Positions 1 to 8,825 of a DNA stretch of 64,000 nucleotides are shown piece by piece. This stretch comes from Prochlorococcus sp. AG-347-L02. Lineage in GTDB: Bacteria; Cyanobacteriota; Cyanobacteriia; PCC-6307; Cyanobiaceae. Location of the stretch: contig QCCL01000005.1 in assembly GCA_003281255.1 (NCBI GenBank), positions 1 to 64,000 on the forward strand, given 5' to 3'. The translations under genes were made by a program, and so were the position numbers. The stretch's first letter is position 1. Every line of letters begins with the position of its first letter. Under the pieces are notes generated by a model. That model ran no database searches. It saw only the letters and a program-made list of their open reading frames with translations, and had not been told where the DNA came from.

Positions 1-630
1 TTAGATTCTTCTACTGTTACTGGTATCGCTAAAAAATACGAAGCTAAAATTTTTGGTCTTTCATTTGACTACGGTCAACGTCATAAAAAAGAATTAAATT
101 CTGCATCAATAATTGCAAAACACTTTGATATCGAAGAATTTAAAATCATTAAGCTTGACTTATCTTTATGGGGAGGCTCATCATTAACTGATACTCAAAA
201 AAATATTCCGATAGAAGGAGTACAAACTAATAAAATTCCTAATACTTATGTTCCTGGGAGAAATACTATATTTATTTCCGTGGCACTAAGTTATGCCGAA
301 GCAATAGACGCTGATTTTATAGGATTAGGAGTTAATGCACTAGATTATTCTGGTTATCCAGATTGCAGACCTGACTACATTAAAAAATTTCAAGAATTAG
401 CAGATTTAGCCAATAAAAGAGGAAGAGAAAATAATCCAATAAAACTATGGACACCACTATTGGATTTAAATAAAGAGGAAATTATTAAATTGGCTTTTGA
501 TAATCATGTCCCTTTAGATAAAACATGGAGTTGTTATTCGGGCAATTCAAAACCGTGCGGTAAGTGTGATAGCTGCAGAATTAGAAATGCCGCTTATGAA
601 AAATGGCTGAATAACAATAATAAAAAATGA
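1..630 (+). CDS. queC: 7-cyano-7-deazaguanine synthase QueC (5' truncated by window)
   Basis: QueC converts 7-carboxy-7-deazaguanine to preQ0 with ATP and ammonia in the queuosine tRNA-modification pathway. The frame is open from base 1 and begins with LDSSTV, the tail of the SGGxDS pyrophosphatase loop of this family, so only about 10-15 N-terminal residues are missing. It continues with SFDYGQRH and VPGRNT, both typical of QueC. The zinc-binding cysteines lie near the C-terminus (C-X8-C-X2-C-X2-C, fragment residues 178-192). The stop overlaps the pabB start by an ATGA, suggesting translational coupling with the folate genes. A second queuosine gene, queG, lies at 41696-42652. Identification is very secure. 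Confidence 0.96.
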   Translation, partial: LDSSTVTGIAKKYEAKIFGLSFDYGQRHKKELNSASIIAKHFDIEEFKIIKLDLSLWGGSSLTDTQKNIPIEGVQTNKIPNTYVPGRNTIFISVALSYAEAIDADFIGLGVNALDYSGYPDCRPDYIKKFQELADLANKRGRENNPIKLWTPLLDLNKEEIIKLAFDNHVPLDKTWSCYSGNSKPCGKCDSCRIRNAAYEKWLNNNNKK

Positions 631-1947
631 AAATAAAAAAAATAATTCTAGAAAAATGGATAGATCCAGCACTGATTACGCATCATCTAGCAAAAAAATT
701 CGGAAATAAAGGATTAGCTTGGCTAGACAGTGATGGTAAAGAAAATGGGGAATGGTCAATAATAGGAATTAAACCTAAAAAAAATAATCCAATCAAAAGA
801 TATCAATAACTTAGACAAAACTAATAATCCATTTAACAATTTAAAAAATATTGAAAAAGGATTTTGGATCGGGTGGTTAAGTTATGAAGCTGGAGTTTAC
901 ATAGAACCCAAAAACCCATGGCGAAAATCTAATATGGCAACTTTATGGATTGCATCATATGATCCAATCATTAAATGTAATCTAATAAAAAAAGAAATAA
1001 TTATCGAAGGCACAAACTTATCTGAACTGATGAATTATAAAAATATAATCAATAACATAAAAAACATTGAAGAAGAAAATATTATTAAAACAAATTTAAA
1101 TTTTGATTTTTCAAAAATAAATTTGGACGAAATGGCTGAAAAATTTCAGAAAAATATTCTAAAGTTGAAAAAATTAATTTCCCTAGGGGATATATTTCAA
1201 GCAAACCTAACAACTAAATGCGAAATTGAATATTCCAAAAACTACAATCCTCTAGATATTTATTTAAAAATAAGAAGGAAATTAAGAGCTCCCTTTGGCG
1301 GAATAATAGTAAATAATAATGATAATTATACAGAGGCGGTATTATCTACCTCGCCGGAAAGATTTATAAAAATAGATAATAAAAATTTTGTAGAGTCAAG
1401 ACCTATCAAAGGAACTAGATCCAGAGATAAGGATTTAAATCAAGATGCACTTAATGCTATCGATTTAATAACGAATGAAAAAGATAGAGCCGAAAATATT
1501 ATGATTGTTGACCTAATAAGAAATGATTTAAGTAAAGTTTGCGAAACAGGAAGTATTATGGTGCCAGAAATATTAAAGCTGGAAAGTTTCTTAAAAGTTC
1601 ATCATCTAACCTCAGTAATTAGAGGAAAATTAAAAAAAGGTAAGAATTGGATTGATTTACTAAAAGCGTGTTGGCCTGGCGGCTCTATAACTGGAGCACC
1701 TAAATTAAGATCATGCCAGAGACTTTTTGAATTAGAAGAATGTGAACGCGGACCATACTGTGGCTCGTTTTTGAAGCTTGACTGGAATGGAGAGTTTGAC
1801 AGCAATATACTAATAAGATCATTTTTAATTAAAGACAAAAAAATCAGTATATATGCTGGGTGCGGAATAGTTATTGACTCAAACCCTGAAGAAGAAACTA
1901 ATGAACTTAAGTGGAAACTTTTACCGTTAATTGATTCACTAAAATGA
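627..1947 (+). pseudogene. pabB: Aminodeoxychorismate synthase component I (PabB), reading frame broken by +1 in an A8 tract
   Basis: PabB makes 4-amino-4-deoxychorismate from chorismate for folate. Two frames together give one full-length protein. 627-809 encodes the N-terminus (ends GIKPKKNNPIKRYQ). A second frame, open from 766 to 1947, encodes the rest, including GFWIGWLSYEAG just after the junction, the PabB-type PIKGT motif, DLIRNDLSKV and GGSITGAPKLRS. The total of 1321 bases is 440 codons plus one base. The switch falls at a run of eight A (777-784); seven A would restore the frame. The second frame has no ATG, GTG or TTG before 934, so independent translation would lose about 100 residues. 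It could be a pseudogene, a sequencing error, or a gene rescued by slippage. It overlaps queC and the pabC-like gene by 4 bases on each side. Confidence 0.85.
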
Positions 1948-2771
1948 CTGAAAAATTTGGCTGGCACAAGGATCAATGGTTGGATATTGATAGAATATTT
2001 ATTGCTGCTAATAATAGAGGATTAAAATTTGCTGATGGTATATTTGAAACCATTTTGATAAAAGAAAACAAACCTATTCTTTTTGATGAACATCTGAAAA
2101 GGTTAGAAAAAAGTAGCAAGATTTTAAATATTAATCTCAAAATAAATAAATTAACTTTGAGACAACTTGTTCATGATGGAATTAGAAAGTTATCGCTTAA
2201 AAATGATCAATTTGCTTCAGTAAGAATAAACTATAGTCGAGGAACTAATGAAGGTCGAACGCTAACAATTGATAGCACTTCAGAGACAAAAGATTTGGAT
2301 AATTTATGGCTTGAGTTCTATAGAATCAAACCCAATTTTAATCCGATAAGCGTTTGCATTAGTCAAACGGAAAAAATAAATGAATTCAGTCTTATAAGTA
2401 AATGCAAAACATTTTCATATAATCAGGCAATACAAGTTTTGACGGAAGCTAATGAAAAATCATTTGATGATTCTATCCTTTTGAATACCTCAGGTGAACT
2501 TTGTTGTGGAAGTACATTTAATCTTCTTATTAAAAGAAATAATCAATGGAAAACTCCTAGAAAAGAGAGCGGCTGTTTAGAGGGGATTATGGTTTCTAAA
2601 GCTTTAAAATTGAAAATTGTAAAAGAAGAATTAATTCTTCCAGAATTTCAAAATGATGACATAGTAGTTGCAATTAATAGCTTATCTTGCAGACAAATTA
2701 ATCAAATTAATGATTTAAAGCTTAACCCTAAATTTGATCCAATTTACTTTTGGGATTTATTATATAGTTGA
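1944..2771 (+). CDS. pabC: Class IV aminotransferase, probable 4-amino-4-deoxychorismate lyase
   Basis: A 275-residue fold-type IV PLP enzyme. RGLKFADGIFETI near the N-terminus and the central lysine context SKCKTFSY followed by GELCCGSTFNLL fit the family that includes branched-chain aminotransferases and aminodeoxychorismate lyase. The second role, releasing pyruvate to give 4-aminobenzoate, is favoured because the gene starts with an ATGA overlap on pabB, so the two would be co-translated. The 3' end overlaps the convergent cobA by 28 bases. The fold and family are clear; the lyase assignment rests mostly on context. Confidence 0.85.
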   Translation: MTEKFGWHKDQWLDIDRIFIAANNRGLKFADGIFETILIKENKPILFDEHLKRLEKSSKILNINLKINKLTLRQLVHDGIRKLSLKNDQFASVRINYSRGTNEGRTLTIDSTSETKDLDNLWLEFYRIKPNFNPISVCISQTEKINEFSLISKCKTFSYNQAIQVLTEANEKSFDDSILLNTSGELCCGSTFNLLIKRNNQWKTPRKESGCLEGIMVSKALKLKIVKEELILPEFQNDDIVVAINSLSCRQINQINDLKLNPKFDPIYFWDLLYS

Positions 2772-3559
2772 ACTTTATTAATATCTGGTAAAGAGACATC
2801 AGATACTTTAGTTATATTGTTATTAACCTTAAATTCAACAATTTTTCCAATAATGATAATTGATGGAGCTAAAAACTCTTTATCTTTGATTTTATCTGCG
2901 AGGTTATCTAATTTCTCTATCAAACATTTTTGATTTTTTAAAGTAGCTTCTTGAATAACAGCGCATTTAGTATTCCTATCTAAACCACCTAGTATTAATT
3001 CTTCAACAATAAATTCAATATTTTTTATACCCATAAAAATTACTAAGCTATCTGATGATTTAGCTAAATCTCTCCAATTAACTGTCTTTTTTTCCTTATC
3101 TACACGCTCATGTCCAGTGACGAAAGTTACGGAACTCGCAGCATCTCTATGGGTTAGTGGAATACCAAAATATGTAGGGGCAGCTATCCCAGAAGTAATA
3201 CCAGGAACGATTTCAACTGAAATTCCATTTTTTTCTAAAATCGATACCTCTTCACCACCCCTAGAAAAAACGAATGGATCTCCCCCTTTAAGCCTTACAA
3301 CGTTTTTGCCTTCTTTTGCTAATTTCAAAATAAGAGCATTAGTTTCAATCTGAGGGACTGAACACTTTCCAGCTCTTTTGCCTACATGATAAATTTCAGT
3401 ATTTTTTCCTGCCTCTTTTGTTATTTCATCAGGAATTAAAGCATCATGAACTAATGCGTCACAATTTTTTATTAGGCGTAAAGCTTTTAGAGTTAAAAGC
3501 TCAGGGTCACCAGGACCTGCTCCAACTAAATAAACAATGCCAGGCACATTAATCTCCAT
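2744..3559 (-). CDS. cobA: Uroporphyrinogen-III C-methyltransferase
   Basis: A SAM-dependent enzyme that methylates uroporphyrinogen III at C2 and C7 to precorrin-2, the branch point to siroheme and cobalamin. The 271-residue protein shows the glycine-rich GAGPGDPELLTLKA at its start, VRLKGGDPFVFSRGGEE, and PGITSGIAAPTYFGIPLTHRD, all diagnostic of the SUMT family. There is no fused uroporphyrinogen synthase or CysG oxidase/ferrochelatase domain. ATG at 3559 is preferred; a TTG two codons upstream (3565) is possible. It is convergent with the pabC-like gene and divergent from the MFS gene with only 30 bases between the starts. Confidence 0.94.
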   Translation of the reverse strand: MEINVPGIVYLVGAGPGDPELLTLKALRLIKNCDALVHDALIPDEITKEAGKNTEIYHVGKRAGKCSVPQIETNALILKLAKEGKNVVRLKGGDPFVFSRGGEEVSILEKNGISVEIVPGITSGIAAPTYFGIPLTHRDAASSVTFVTGHERVDKEKKTVNWRDLAKSSDSLVIFMGIKNIEFIVEELILGGLDRNTKCAVIQEATLKNQKCLIEKLDNLADKIKDKEFLAPSIIIIGKIVEFKVNNNITKVSDVSLPDINKVQLYNKSQK

Positions 3560-3589
3560 TAACAAGTATCGTAGTAGAAGTTAATAGCA

Positions 3590-4873
3590 ATGAAGATAAA
3601 TATTGTGAAAGAAAGTTTATTGAAACCAAATAAAAAATTTACTCTTCTTAGTGCTTTTATCACTCTTCTAAATGATCGCTTAAGTGAAAGTATACTTTTA
3701 CCTATTTTACCCTCTTTTGTTTTACTATTTGACTCTAAAGCTAGTACATATGGCTTATTATCTTGCACTTACCAATTAGCTCAATTTGCAGCTTCTCCTG
3801 TTATAGGACTTATGAGTGATAGATACGGAAGAAGACCAGTCACTCTTTTTTGTATTACTGGTTCAGTAATAGGAATATCAATATTATCTTTTACGGTTCT
3901 TTTTAATTGGTCAAATTCAATAGCCTCTATCCCGTTATTTTTATTATTCTTGGCGAGACTAATTGACGGCTTAAGTGGGGGAACTGCAGCAACTGCAACA
4001 ACTATTCTTGCAGATATTTCAAGCCCTGAAAAAAGAGCAAAAACATTTGGTCTTATTGGTGTCGCTTTTGGTTTAAGTTTTTTCTTAGGTAATATTTTTG
4101 TTGTAATTTTTGCAAAAAATACAAATAATAATTTCATTATTCCAGTTTTGATAGCTTCAATCATTCCAATAATAAATTTTCTCCTTGTATTTTTTTACCT
4201 ACCAGAAACGAAACCTAAAAGTGCTTCTAATAAATCAAAAACTTTGTTTAAAAACCCTTTAAAAGAGCTATTTAAAGTTTTCAAAGAAGAAAAAATTAAA
4301 AAATTATCATTAGCTTTTTTTATTTACTTTATTGCTTTTACTGGATTGACCAATATCCTAATATTTTTCCTTCAAGAATCTTTAAACTGGACGACCAAAG
4401 CATCAAGCGGAACTCTTGTTGTAGTAGGAGTTATTGCAATTATTGTTCAAGGAGGACTTATTGGCCCTCTAGTAAAGAAATTTGGCGAAATGAGATTAAC
4501 ACTTATCGGATCAGGCTTCATTCTTGTGGCATGTTCACTTTTAATAACTGCTCCAAAAGAAAATGCGACAATTAATATTTATTCAGCTGTTTCTTTTTTA
4601 GCCGTTGGAGCAGGGTTAATTACTCCTACCTTAAGAGCACTAATATCAAAGAAATTAGACGTTGACAAACAAGGCTCAATTTTAAGTAATCTTCAGGGGC
4701 TACAGAGTCTTGGAGGAGTTTTGGGAATTGCAATGGCCGGGAGAGTTTATGATAGTTTTGGTCCTAAATCACCTTTTATAGCTGGTTCCGTTATTTTACT
4801 TTTCATGATATACCTTATTGCAGAGGGTAAAAATAATAATTATTTTAAGAACCAAAAAACAAACGTATTTTAA
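3590..4873 (+). CDS. Major facilitator superfamily transporter (drug-efflux type)
   Basis: A 427-residue integral membrane protein with about 12 hydrophobic segments. Between the second and third segments it has the MFS motif A, GLMSDRYGRRPVTLF, and the sequence between resembles the tetracycline/multidrug H+ antiporter branch (ARLIDGLSGGTAATATT; a central basic loop around residues 207-235 separates the two halves). The substrate cannot be read from sequence. Its stop overlaps the ppk ATG by one base, so the two are likely co-transcribed. The start lies 30 bases from the divergent cobA start, leaving room for only a very compact shared promoter. Confidence 0.88.
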   Translation: MKINIVKESLLKPNKKFTLLSAFITLLNDRLSESILLPILPSFVLLFDSKASTYGLLSCTYQLAQFAASPVIGLMSDRYGRRPVTLFCITGSVIGISILSFTVLFNWSNSIASIPLFLLFLARLIDGLSGGTAATATTILADISSPEKRAKTFGLIGVAFGLSFFLGNIFVVIFAKNTNNNFIIPVLIASIIPIINFLLVFFYLPETKPKSASNKSKTLFKNPLKELFKVFKEEKIKKLSLAFFIYFIAFTGLTNILIFFLQESLNWTTKASSGTLVVVGVIAIIVQGGLIGPLVKKFGEMRLTLIGSGFILVACSLLITAPKENATINIYSAVSFLAVGAGLITPTLRALISKKLDVDKQGSILSNLQGLQSLGGVLGIAMAGRVYDSFGPKSPFIAGSVILLFMIYLIAEGKNNNYFKNQKTNVF

Positions 4874-6951
4874 TGAAAAGCCAGGCTGATGTCTTTATTA
4901 ATAGAGAACTAAGTTGGATTGAATTCAATAAAAGAGTACTACTAACTGGCATGGAGAAGGAGTACAAAATCCTTGATAAAGTAAAATTTTTTTCAATCTT
5001 TAGCAATAATCTTGATGAATTTTTTATGGTAAGGGTAGCTTCATTAAAGGCGCAAGTTGAAGCAGGAATTACAAAAAAAAGTATTGACGGACTTACCCCT
5101 AAAGAGCAATTAACAAAAATCAACAAGGAAGTAAAAAAACTAACTACTCTTCAAGAAAGCTATGTAAATATTGAATTAAAAAATGCATTAAAAGAAAAAG
5201 GTATAATTTTAAAAAAATATAAGGACCTAAGTGAAAATCAAAGAAATTGGTGCAATAACTATTTTACTTCATCTATTTTCCCTTTATTAACTCCATTAGT
5301 TGTTGATCCATCACATCCATTTCCTTTTATAAGTAATTTAAGTCTAAATTTAGCAGCTCTAATAAGAGATGGAGAAGATTCAAAAAATCAGTTTGTCAGA
5401 GTAAAAATACCAACAAAAAATATAAATAGATTTATACAAATTCCCAATGACATTATTCAACAGGGTGATGAAAGTACATATTTTTTCATAAGTGTTGAAG
5501 ATTTAATTGGGAATAATATAAATACTTTATTTAAGGGAATGGAATGTATAAATTACTCTTTTTTTAGAGTGACAAGAGATGCAGATTTAGAATTAAAAGA
5601 ACTTGAAGCTGATGATCTTCTTTTAGCAGTTGAACAAAGTTTGCAAAAGAGAAGATTAGGTGGAGACGTAGTTAGATTAGAAGTTGAATCAAATATGCCA
5701 GAAAATATTCTTCAATTACTCATTGAAAGTATCTCAATACAAAAAGAATATATTTACTTTTGCAAAAGTTTTTTAGGCCTTGACGATTTAAATCAGCTTA
5801 CAAAAATTAATAGACATGATTTAAAAGAAAATCTACTAATTGGGAAAACTCACCCAAAATTAGAAAATTTAGATTTACCTTCAAACAAAAACTTCAATTC
5901 AATTTTTAAAATACTTAGAAAAAAAAATATTCTGCTTCATCATCCATACGACTTATTTAGAACTTCAGTTGAAGAGTTTATAAACAAAGCAGCTGATGAT
6001 CCACTCGTAATGGCTATAAAAATTACCTTATATCGAGTTTCCAAGGATTCGCCTATCATTGCAGCTTTAATGAGAGCTGCAGAGAATGGGAAAGAAGTAA
6101 TGACTCTTGTTGAACTAAAAGCAAGATTTGATGAAGACAATAATATTCAATGGGCGAAACAACTTGAACAAGCTGGAATTCATGTTGTATATGGAATCAT
6201 AGGATTTAAAACACATACTAAAATAGCTCTAATAGTAAGAAAAGAAAAAGGACGATTAAGGAATTATTTCCATATTGGAACAGGTAATTACAACTCTAAT
6301 ACTTCAAAGTTTTATACAGATTTAGGATTACTTTCAACTGATCCAGATATTGCATCAGATTTACTTGAGTTATTTAACTACTTATCTGGTTTTTCTAAAC
6401 AAAAAAGTTATCAAAAGTTATTAGTTTCTCCCTCATCGATGAGAGAGAAATTTATATTTCTGATACAAAGAGAAATTAAAAATGCAGAGGAAGGCAAAAA
6501 AGCCGAAATAATCGCAAAAATGAATTCTTTAGTAGACCCAGAAATAATTAAACTTCTTTATTTAGCTTCAGACTCAGGTGTAAAAATTAGCCTTATCATA
6601 AGAGGTATTTGTTGCTTGTATCCCCAAAGAAAAAATTTAAGTGAAAATATTAAAGTTATAAGCATTATTGGCCATTTTCTTGAACACTCAAGAATTTTTT
6701 GGTTTTGTAATAATGGTGAAAATAAGGTTTTTATTGGGAGTGCAGATTGGATGAGAAGAAATCTTGATAGAAGAATAGAAGCAGTTACTCCGATAGAGGA
6801 TTTTGAATTGAAATCTAAAATATACTCGCTTTTGCAAACCTACATTAAAGATAATTACTTTGCTTGGATAATGAAGGAAGATGGTTCTTATTCGAAATAT
6901 AAATTAGATTCATCGAATAATCGTTCGCAAATTGATCTCATAGAAAAATAA
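4873..6951 (+). CDS. ppk: Polyphosphate kinase 1
   Basis: Reversibly polymerises the gamma phosphate of ATP into polyphosphate. The 692-residue length is normal for PPK1. The N-terminal domain has FINRELSWIEFNKRVL and NNLDEFFMVRVASLK; the C-terminal PLD-like halves contain ELKARFDEDNNI, the HIGTGNYNSNTSKFYTD region with the candidate phosphorylated histidine, and IGSADWMRRNLDRRIE. The start overlaps the MFS stop by one base. Polyphosphate storage fits phosphate-poor surface oceans (inference). The gene is followed by a 207-base AT-rich gap before the sigma-factor gene. Confidence 0.97.
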   Translation: MKSQADVFINRELSWIEFNKRVLLTGMEKEYKILDKVKFFSIFSNNLDEFFMVRVASLKAQVEAGITKKSIDGLTPKEQLTKINKEVKKLTTLQESYVNIELKNALKEKGIILKKYKDLSENQRNWCNNYFTSSIFPLLTPLVVDPSHPFPFISNLSLNLAALIRDGEDSKNQFVRVKIPTKNINRFIQIPNDIIQQGDESTYFFISVEDLIGNNINTLFKGMECINYSFFRVTRDADLELKELEADDLLLAVEQSLQKRRLGGDVVRLEVESNMPENILQLLIESISIQKEYIYFCKSFLGLDDLNQLTKINRHDLKENLLIGKTHPKLENLDLPSNKNFNSIFKILRKKNILLHHPYDLFRTSVEEFINKAADDPLVMAIKITLYRVSKDSPIIAALMRAAENGKEVMTLVELKARFDEDNNIQWAKQLEQAGIHVVYGIIGFKTHTKIALIVRKEKGRLRNYFHIGTGNYNSNTSKFYTDLGLLSTDPDIASDLLELFNYLSGFSKQKSYQKLLVSPSSMREKFIFLIQREIKNAEEGKKAEIIAKMNSLVDPEIIKLLYLASDSGVKISLIIRGICCLYPQRKNLSENIKVISIIGHFLEHSRIFWFCNNGENKVFIGSADWMRRNLDRRIEAVTPIEDFELKSKIYSLLQTYIKDNYFAWIMKEDGSYSKYKLDSSNNRSQIDLIEK

Positions 6952-7017
6952 AATTAATATTGATTTTTACAACATTTAAAAAAAACTTAAAATTTTAAAT
7001 TTTTTTTAATTTTTACA

Positions 7018-7041
7018 AAATCCACTCATTTCAATGGATTT
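7018..7041 (+). promoter_or_regulatory. Inverted repeat upstream of the sigma-factor gene
   Basis: AAATCCA (7018-7024) and TGGATTT (7035-7041) form a perfect 7-base stem with a 10-base loop in the ppk-sigma gap. It is not followed by a T run, so it is not a convincing terminator. It could be a protein-binding site or a leader hairpin. In DNA this AT-rich, short repeats of this kind also arise by chance. Confidence 0.3.
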
Positions 7042-7144
7042 CAAGAAATAAGCGATTTCAAAAAAATTTTTGTCTTTAAAATTTCAACGCAAAAGTAGTT
7101 TTTATTTCAATTTCAGTGCTAGCTTTTTAAAAAATCCATTATTT

Positions 7145-7150
7145 AGGAGG
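7145..7150 (+). promoter_or_regulatory. Strong Shine-Dalgarno AGGAGG for the sigma-factor gene
   Basis: A full AGGAGG, rare in this AT-rich sequence, sits 8 bases before ATG 7159 and 5 bases before the adjoining GTG 7156. The spacing favours the ATG as the start. Confidence 0.75.
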
Positions 7151-7158
7151 CCAGGGTG

Positions 7159-8178
7159 ATGGGGATCCCTCTGGAATCTGCGAAAAGCTCTTCAGATAAT
7201 AATTCTGATGAGCCAAGATTACCAAACACTGCGGGCAAGTCTCGTAAATCAAAATCCAGTCTTACGGCAAGACAAAGCCAAAAAAAATCTGGCAGACTCG
7301 CATCAGATTCTATTGGCTATTACTTAAGTAGCATTGGTAGAGTACCTCTTTTGACTCCAGCAGAGGAAATAGAGTTAGCTCATCATGTTCAGAACATGAA
7401 GAAGTTACTACAAATTCCTGAAACTGATAGAACGAAACCAAATCTTTATCAAATTAAGATTGGCAAAAGAGCAAGAGATAGAATGATGGCAGCTAATCTA
7501 AGACTTGTTGTCTCCGTTGCAAAAAAATACCAAAACCAAGGGCTTGAATTATTAGACCTTGTCCAGGAAGGAGCTATTGGCCTTGAAAGAGCTGTAGATA
7601 AATTTGATCCTGCTATGGGATATAAATTCTCAACTTATGCTTACTGGTGGATTAGACAAGGAATGACAAGAGCTATTGATAATAGTGCAAGAACAATCCG
7701 TTTACCTATTCATATAAGTGAAAAACTATCTAAAATGAGAAGGGTCTCTAGAGAATTATCACATAAATTTGGTAGACAACCTACTAGATTGGAAATGGCA
7801 ACTGAAATGGGAATTGATCAAAAAGATTTAGAAGATCTAATTTCGCAAAGTGCTCCTTGCGCTTCCCTAGATGCTCACGCAAGAGGCGAAGAAGATAGAA
7901 GTACTCTTGGTGAACTCATACCTGATCCAAACTGTGAGGAGCCCATGGAAGGTATGGATAGAAGTATTCAAAAAGAGCATTTAGGAACTTGGCTTTCTCA
8001 ATTAAATGAAAGAGAACAAAAAATAATGAAGCTCAGATTTGGCCTAGATGGTGAAGAACCATTAACACTCGCAGAAATAGGAAGACAAATTAATGTTTCA
8101 CGAGAAAGAGTAAGGCAACTAGAAGCTAAAGCGATATTAAAACTTAGAGTAATGACTACACATCAAAAAGCAGCTTAA
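7159..8178 (+). CDS. RNA polymerase sigma factor, sigma-70 group 2 (RpoD-like)
   Basis: A 339-residue non-primary sigma-70 factor. After a Ser/Lys-rich N-terminus it has region 1.2 (DSIGYYLSSIGRVPLLTPAEE), region 2 with core-binding and -10 recognition helices (LRLVVSVAKKYQNQGLELLD, FSTYAYWWIRQGMTRAIDN), region 3, and region 4 with the -35 helix-turn-helix (LAEIGRQINVSRERVRQLE). The long region 1.1 of a primary RpoD is absent, which places it in the group-2 sigma factors common in cyanobacteria. ATG 7159 is chosen from the AGGAGG spacing. Such factors usually respond to light, nutrient or stress conditions, but the regulon cannot be inferred here. Confidence 0.94.
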   Translation: MGIPLESAKSSSDNNSDEPRLPNTAGKSRKSKSSLTARQSQKKSGRLASDSIGYYLSSIGRVPLLTPAEEIELAHHVQNMKKLLQIPETDRTKPNLYQIKIGKRARDRMMAANLRLVVSVAKKYQNQGLELLDLVQEGAIGLERAVDKFDPAMGYKFSTYAYWWIRQGMTRAIDNSARTIRLPIHISEKLSKMRRVSRELSHKFGRQPTRLEMATEMGIDQKDLEDLISQSAPCASLDAHARGEEDRSTLGELIPDPNCEEPMEGMDRSIQKEHLGTWLSQLNEREQKIMKLRFGLDGEEPLTLAEIGRQINVSRERVRQLEAKAILKLRVMTTHQKAA

Positions 8179-8183
8179 CCAAA

Positions 8184-8825
8184 TTGATAAAATTTACTGT
8201 AATTTTATTATATTTATTTTCAATTTTTTTAATATCAATAGTTTTTAAAAAATATAATGACGATAGTGGAGAAATCGTTAGAAAAATAATACATATTGGA
8301 ATAGGACCTTTGATACCAATTGCTCAATTTTTAAAAATTAATCAAAACTCTGCTCTAATTTTTACAGGAATTGTCTCATTAATGGTTTTCATCAATTACA
8401 CCTATAAATTATTTCCAACAATTGAGGATGTTGAGAGAAAGAGTTATGGAACGTTATTTTATTGTCTCAGTTTATTTATTTTGATTTATCTTTTCTGGGA
8501 TAAAGATCCATATGCATTAATTAGTGGATTTTTCATAATGACTTTTGGTGATGGATTAGCTGGGTTAATAGGAAAAAGCTTTAACTCAAAGAGTTGGATT
8601 TTTTTTAAACAAAAAAAATCGTTATTCGGTACTATGACTATGTTTTTGACGAGTCTGATAGTAGTTTGCTCAATAGGATACGCCCAACAAAATAGTTTAT
8701 ATTTAAATTACTTTACAATAGCTTTTTTTGCTACTTTACTCGAACAATTTAGTGTTTTAGGAATAGATAATTTCATTGTTCCAATTTCTTCAGCATTATT
8801 TTTTAATTTTTTTATAACTAGCTAA
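8184..8825 (+). CDS. Phytol/dolichol kinase-like integral membrane protein
   Basis: A 213-residue hydrophobic protein with about six membrane segments. It has VRKIIHIGIGPLIP near the N-terminus and TFGDGLAGLIGKSFNSKSW in the middle, followed by KKSLFGTMTMF, the pattern of the CTP-dependent polyprenol kinase / phosphatidate cytidylyltransferase-like family (dolichol kinase, plant VTE5 phytol kinase). In a cyanobacterium, phytol or another isoprenoid alcohol is the likeliest substrate (inference), which would recycle phytol from chlorophyll toward tocopherol or chlorophyll. The start is TTG, only 5 bases after the sigma-factor stop. The 3' end overlaps the convergent DAHP synthase by 8 bases. 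Confidence 0.78.
   Translation: MIKFTVILLYLFSIFLISIVFKKYNDDSGEIVRKIIHIGIGPLIPIAQFLKINQNSALIFTGIVSLMVFINYTYKLFPTIEDVERKSYGTLFYCLSLFILIYLFWDKDPYALISGFFIMTFGDGLAGLIGKSFNSKSWIFFKQKKSLFGTMTMFLTSLIVVCSIGYAQQNSLYLNYFTIAFFATLLEQFSVLGIDNFIVPISSALFFNFFITS

Noticed and set aside
1602-1976. 124-residue open frame on the minus strand
   Set aside because: It is the antisense of conserved pabB and pabC coding sequence; no family signal and no RBS.
6952-7158. tRNA or small RNA gene in the ppk-sigma gap
   Set aside because: No cloverleaf or conserved TPsiC-like sequence was recognised; it is low-complexity A/T with one inverted repeat.
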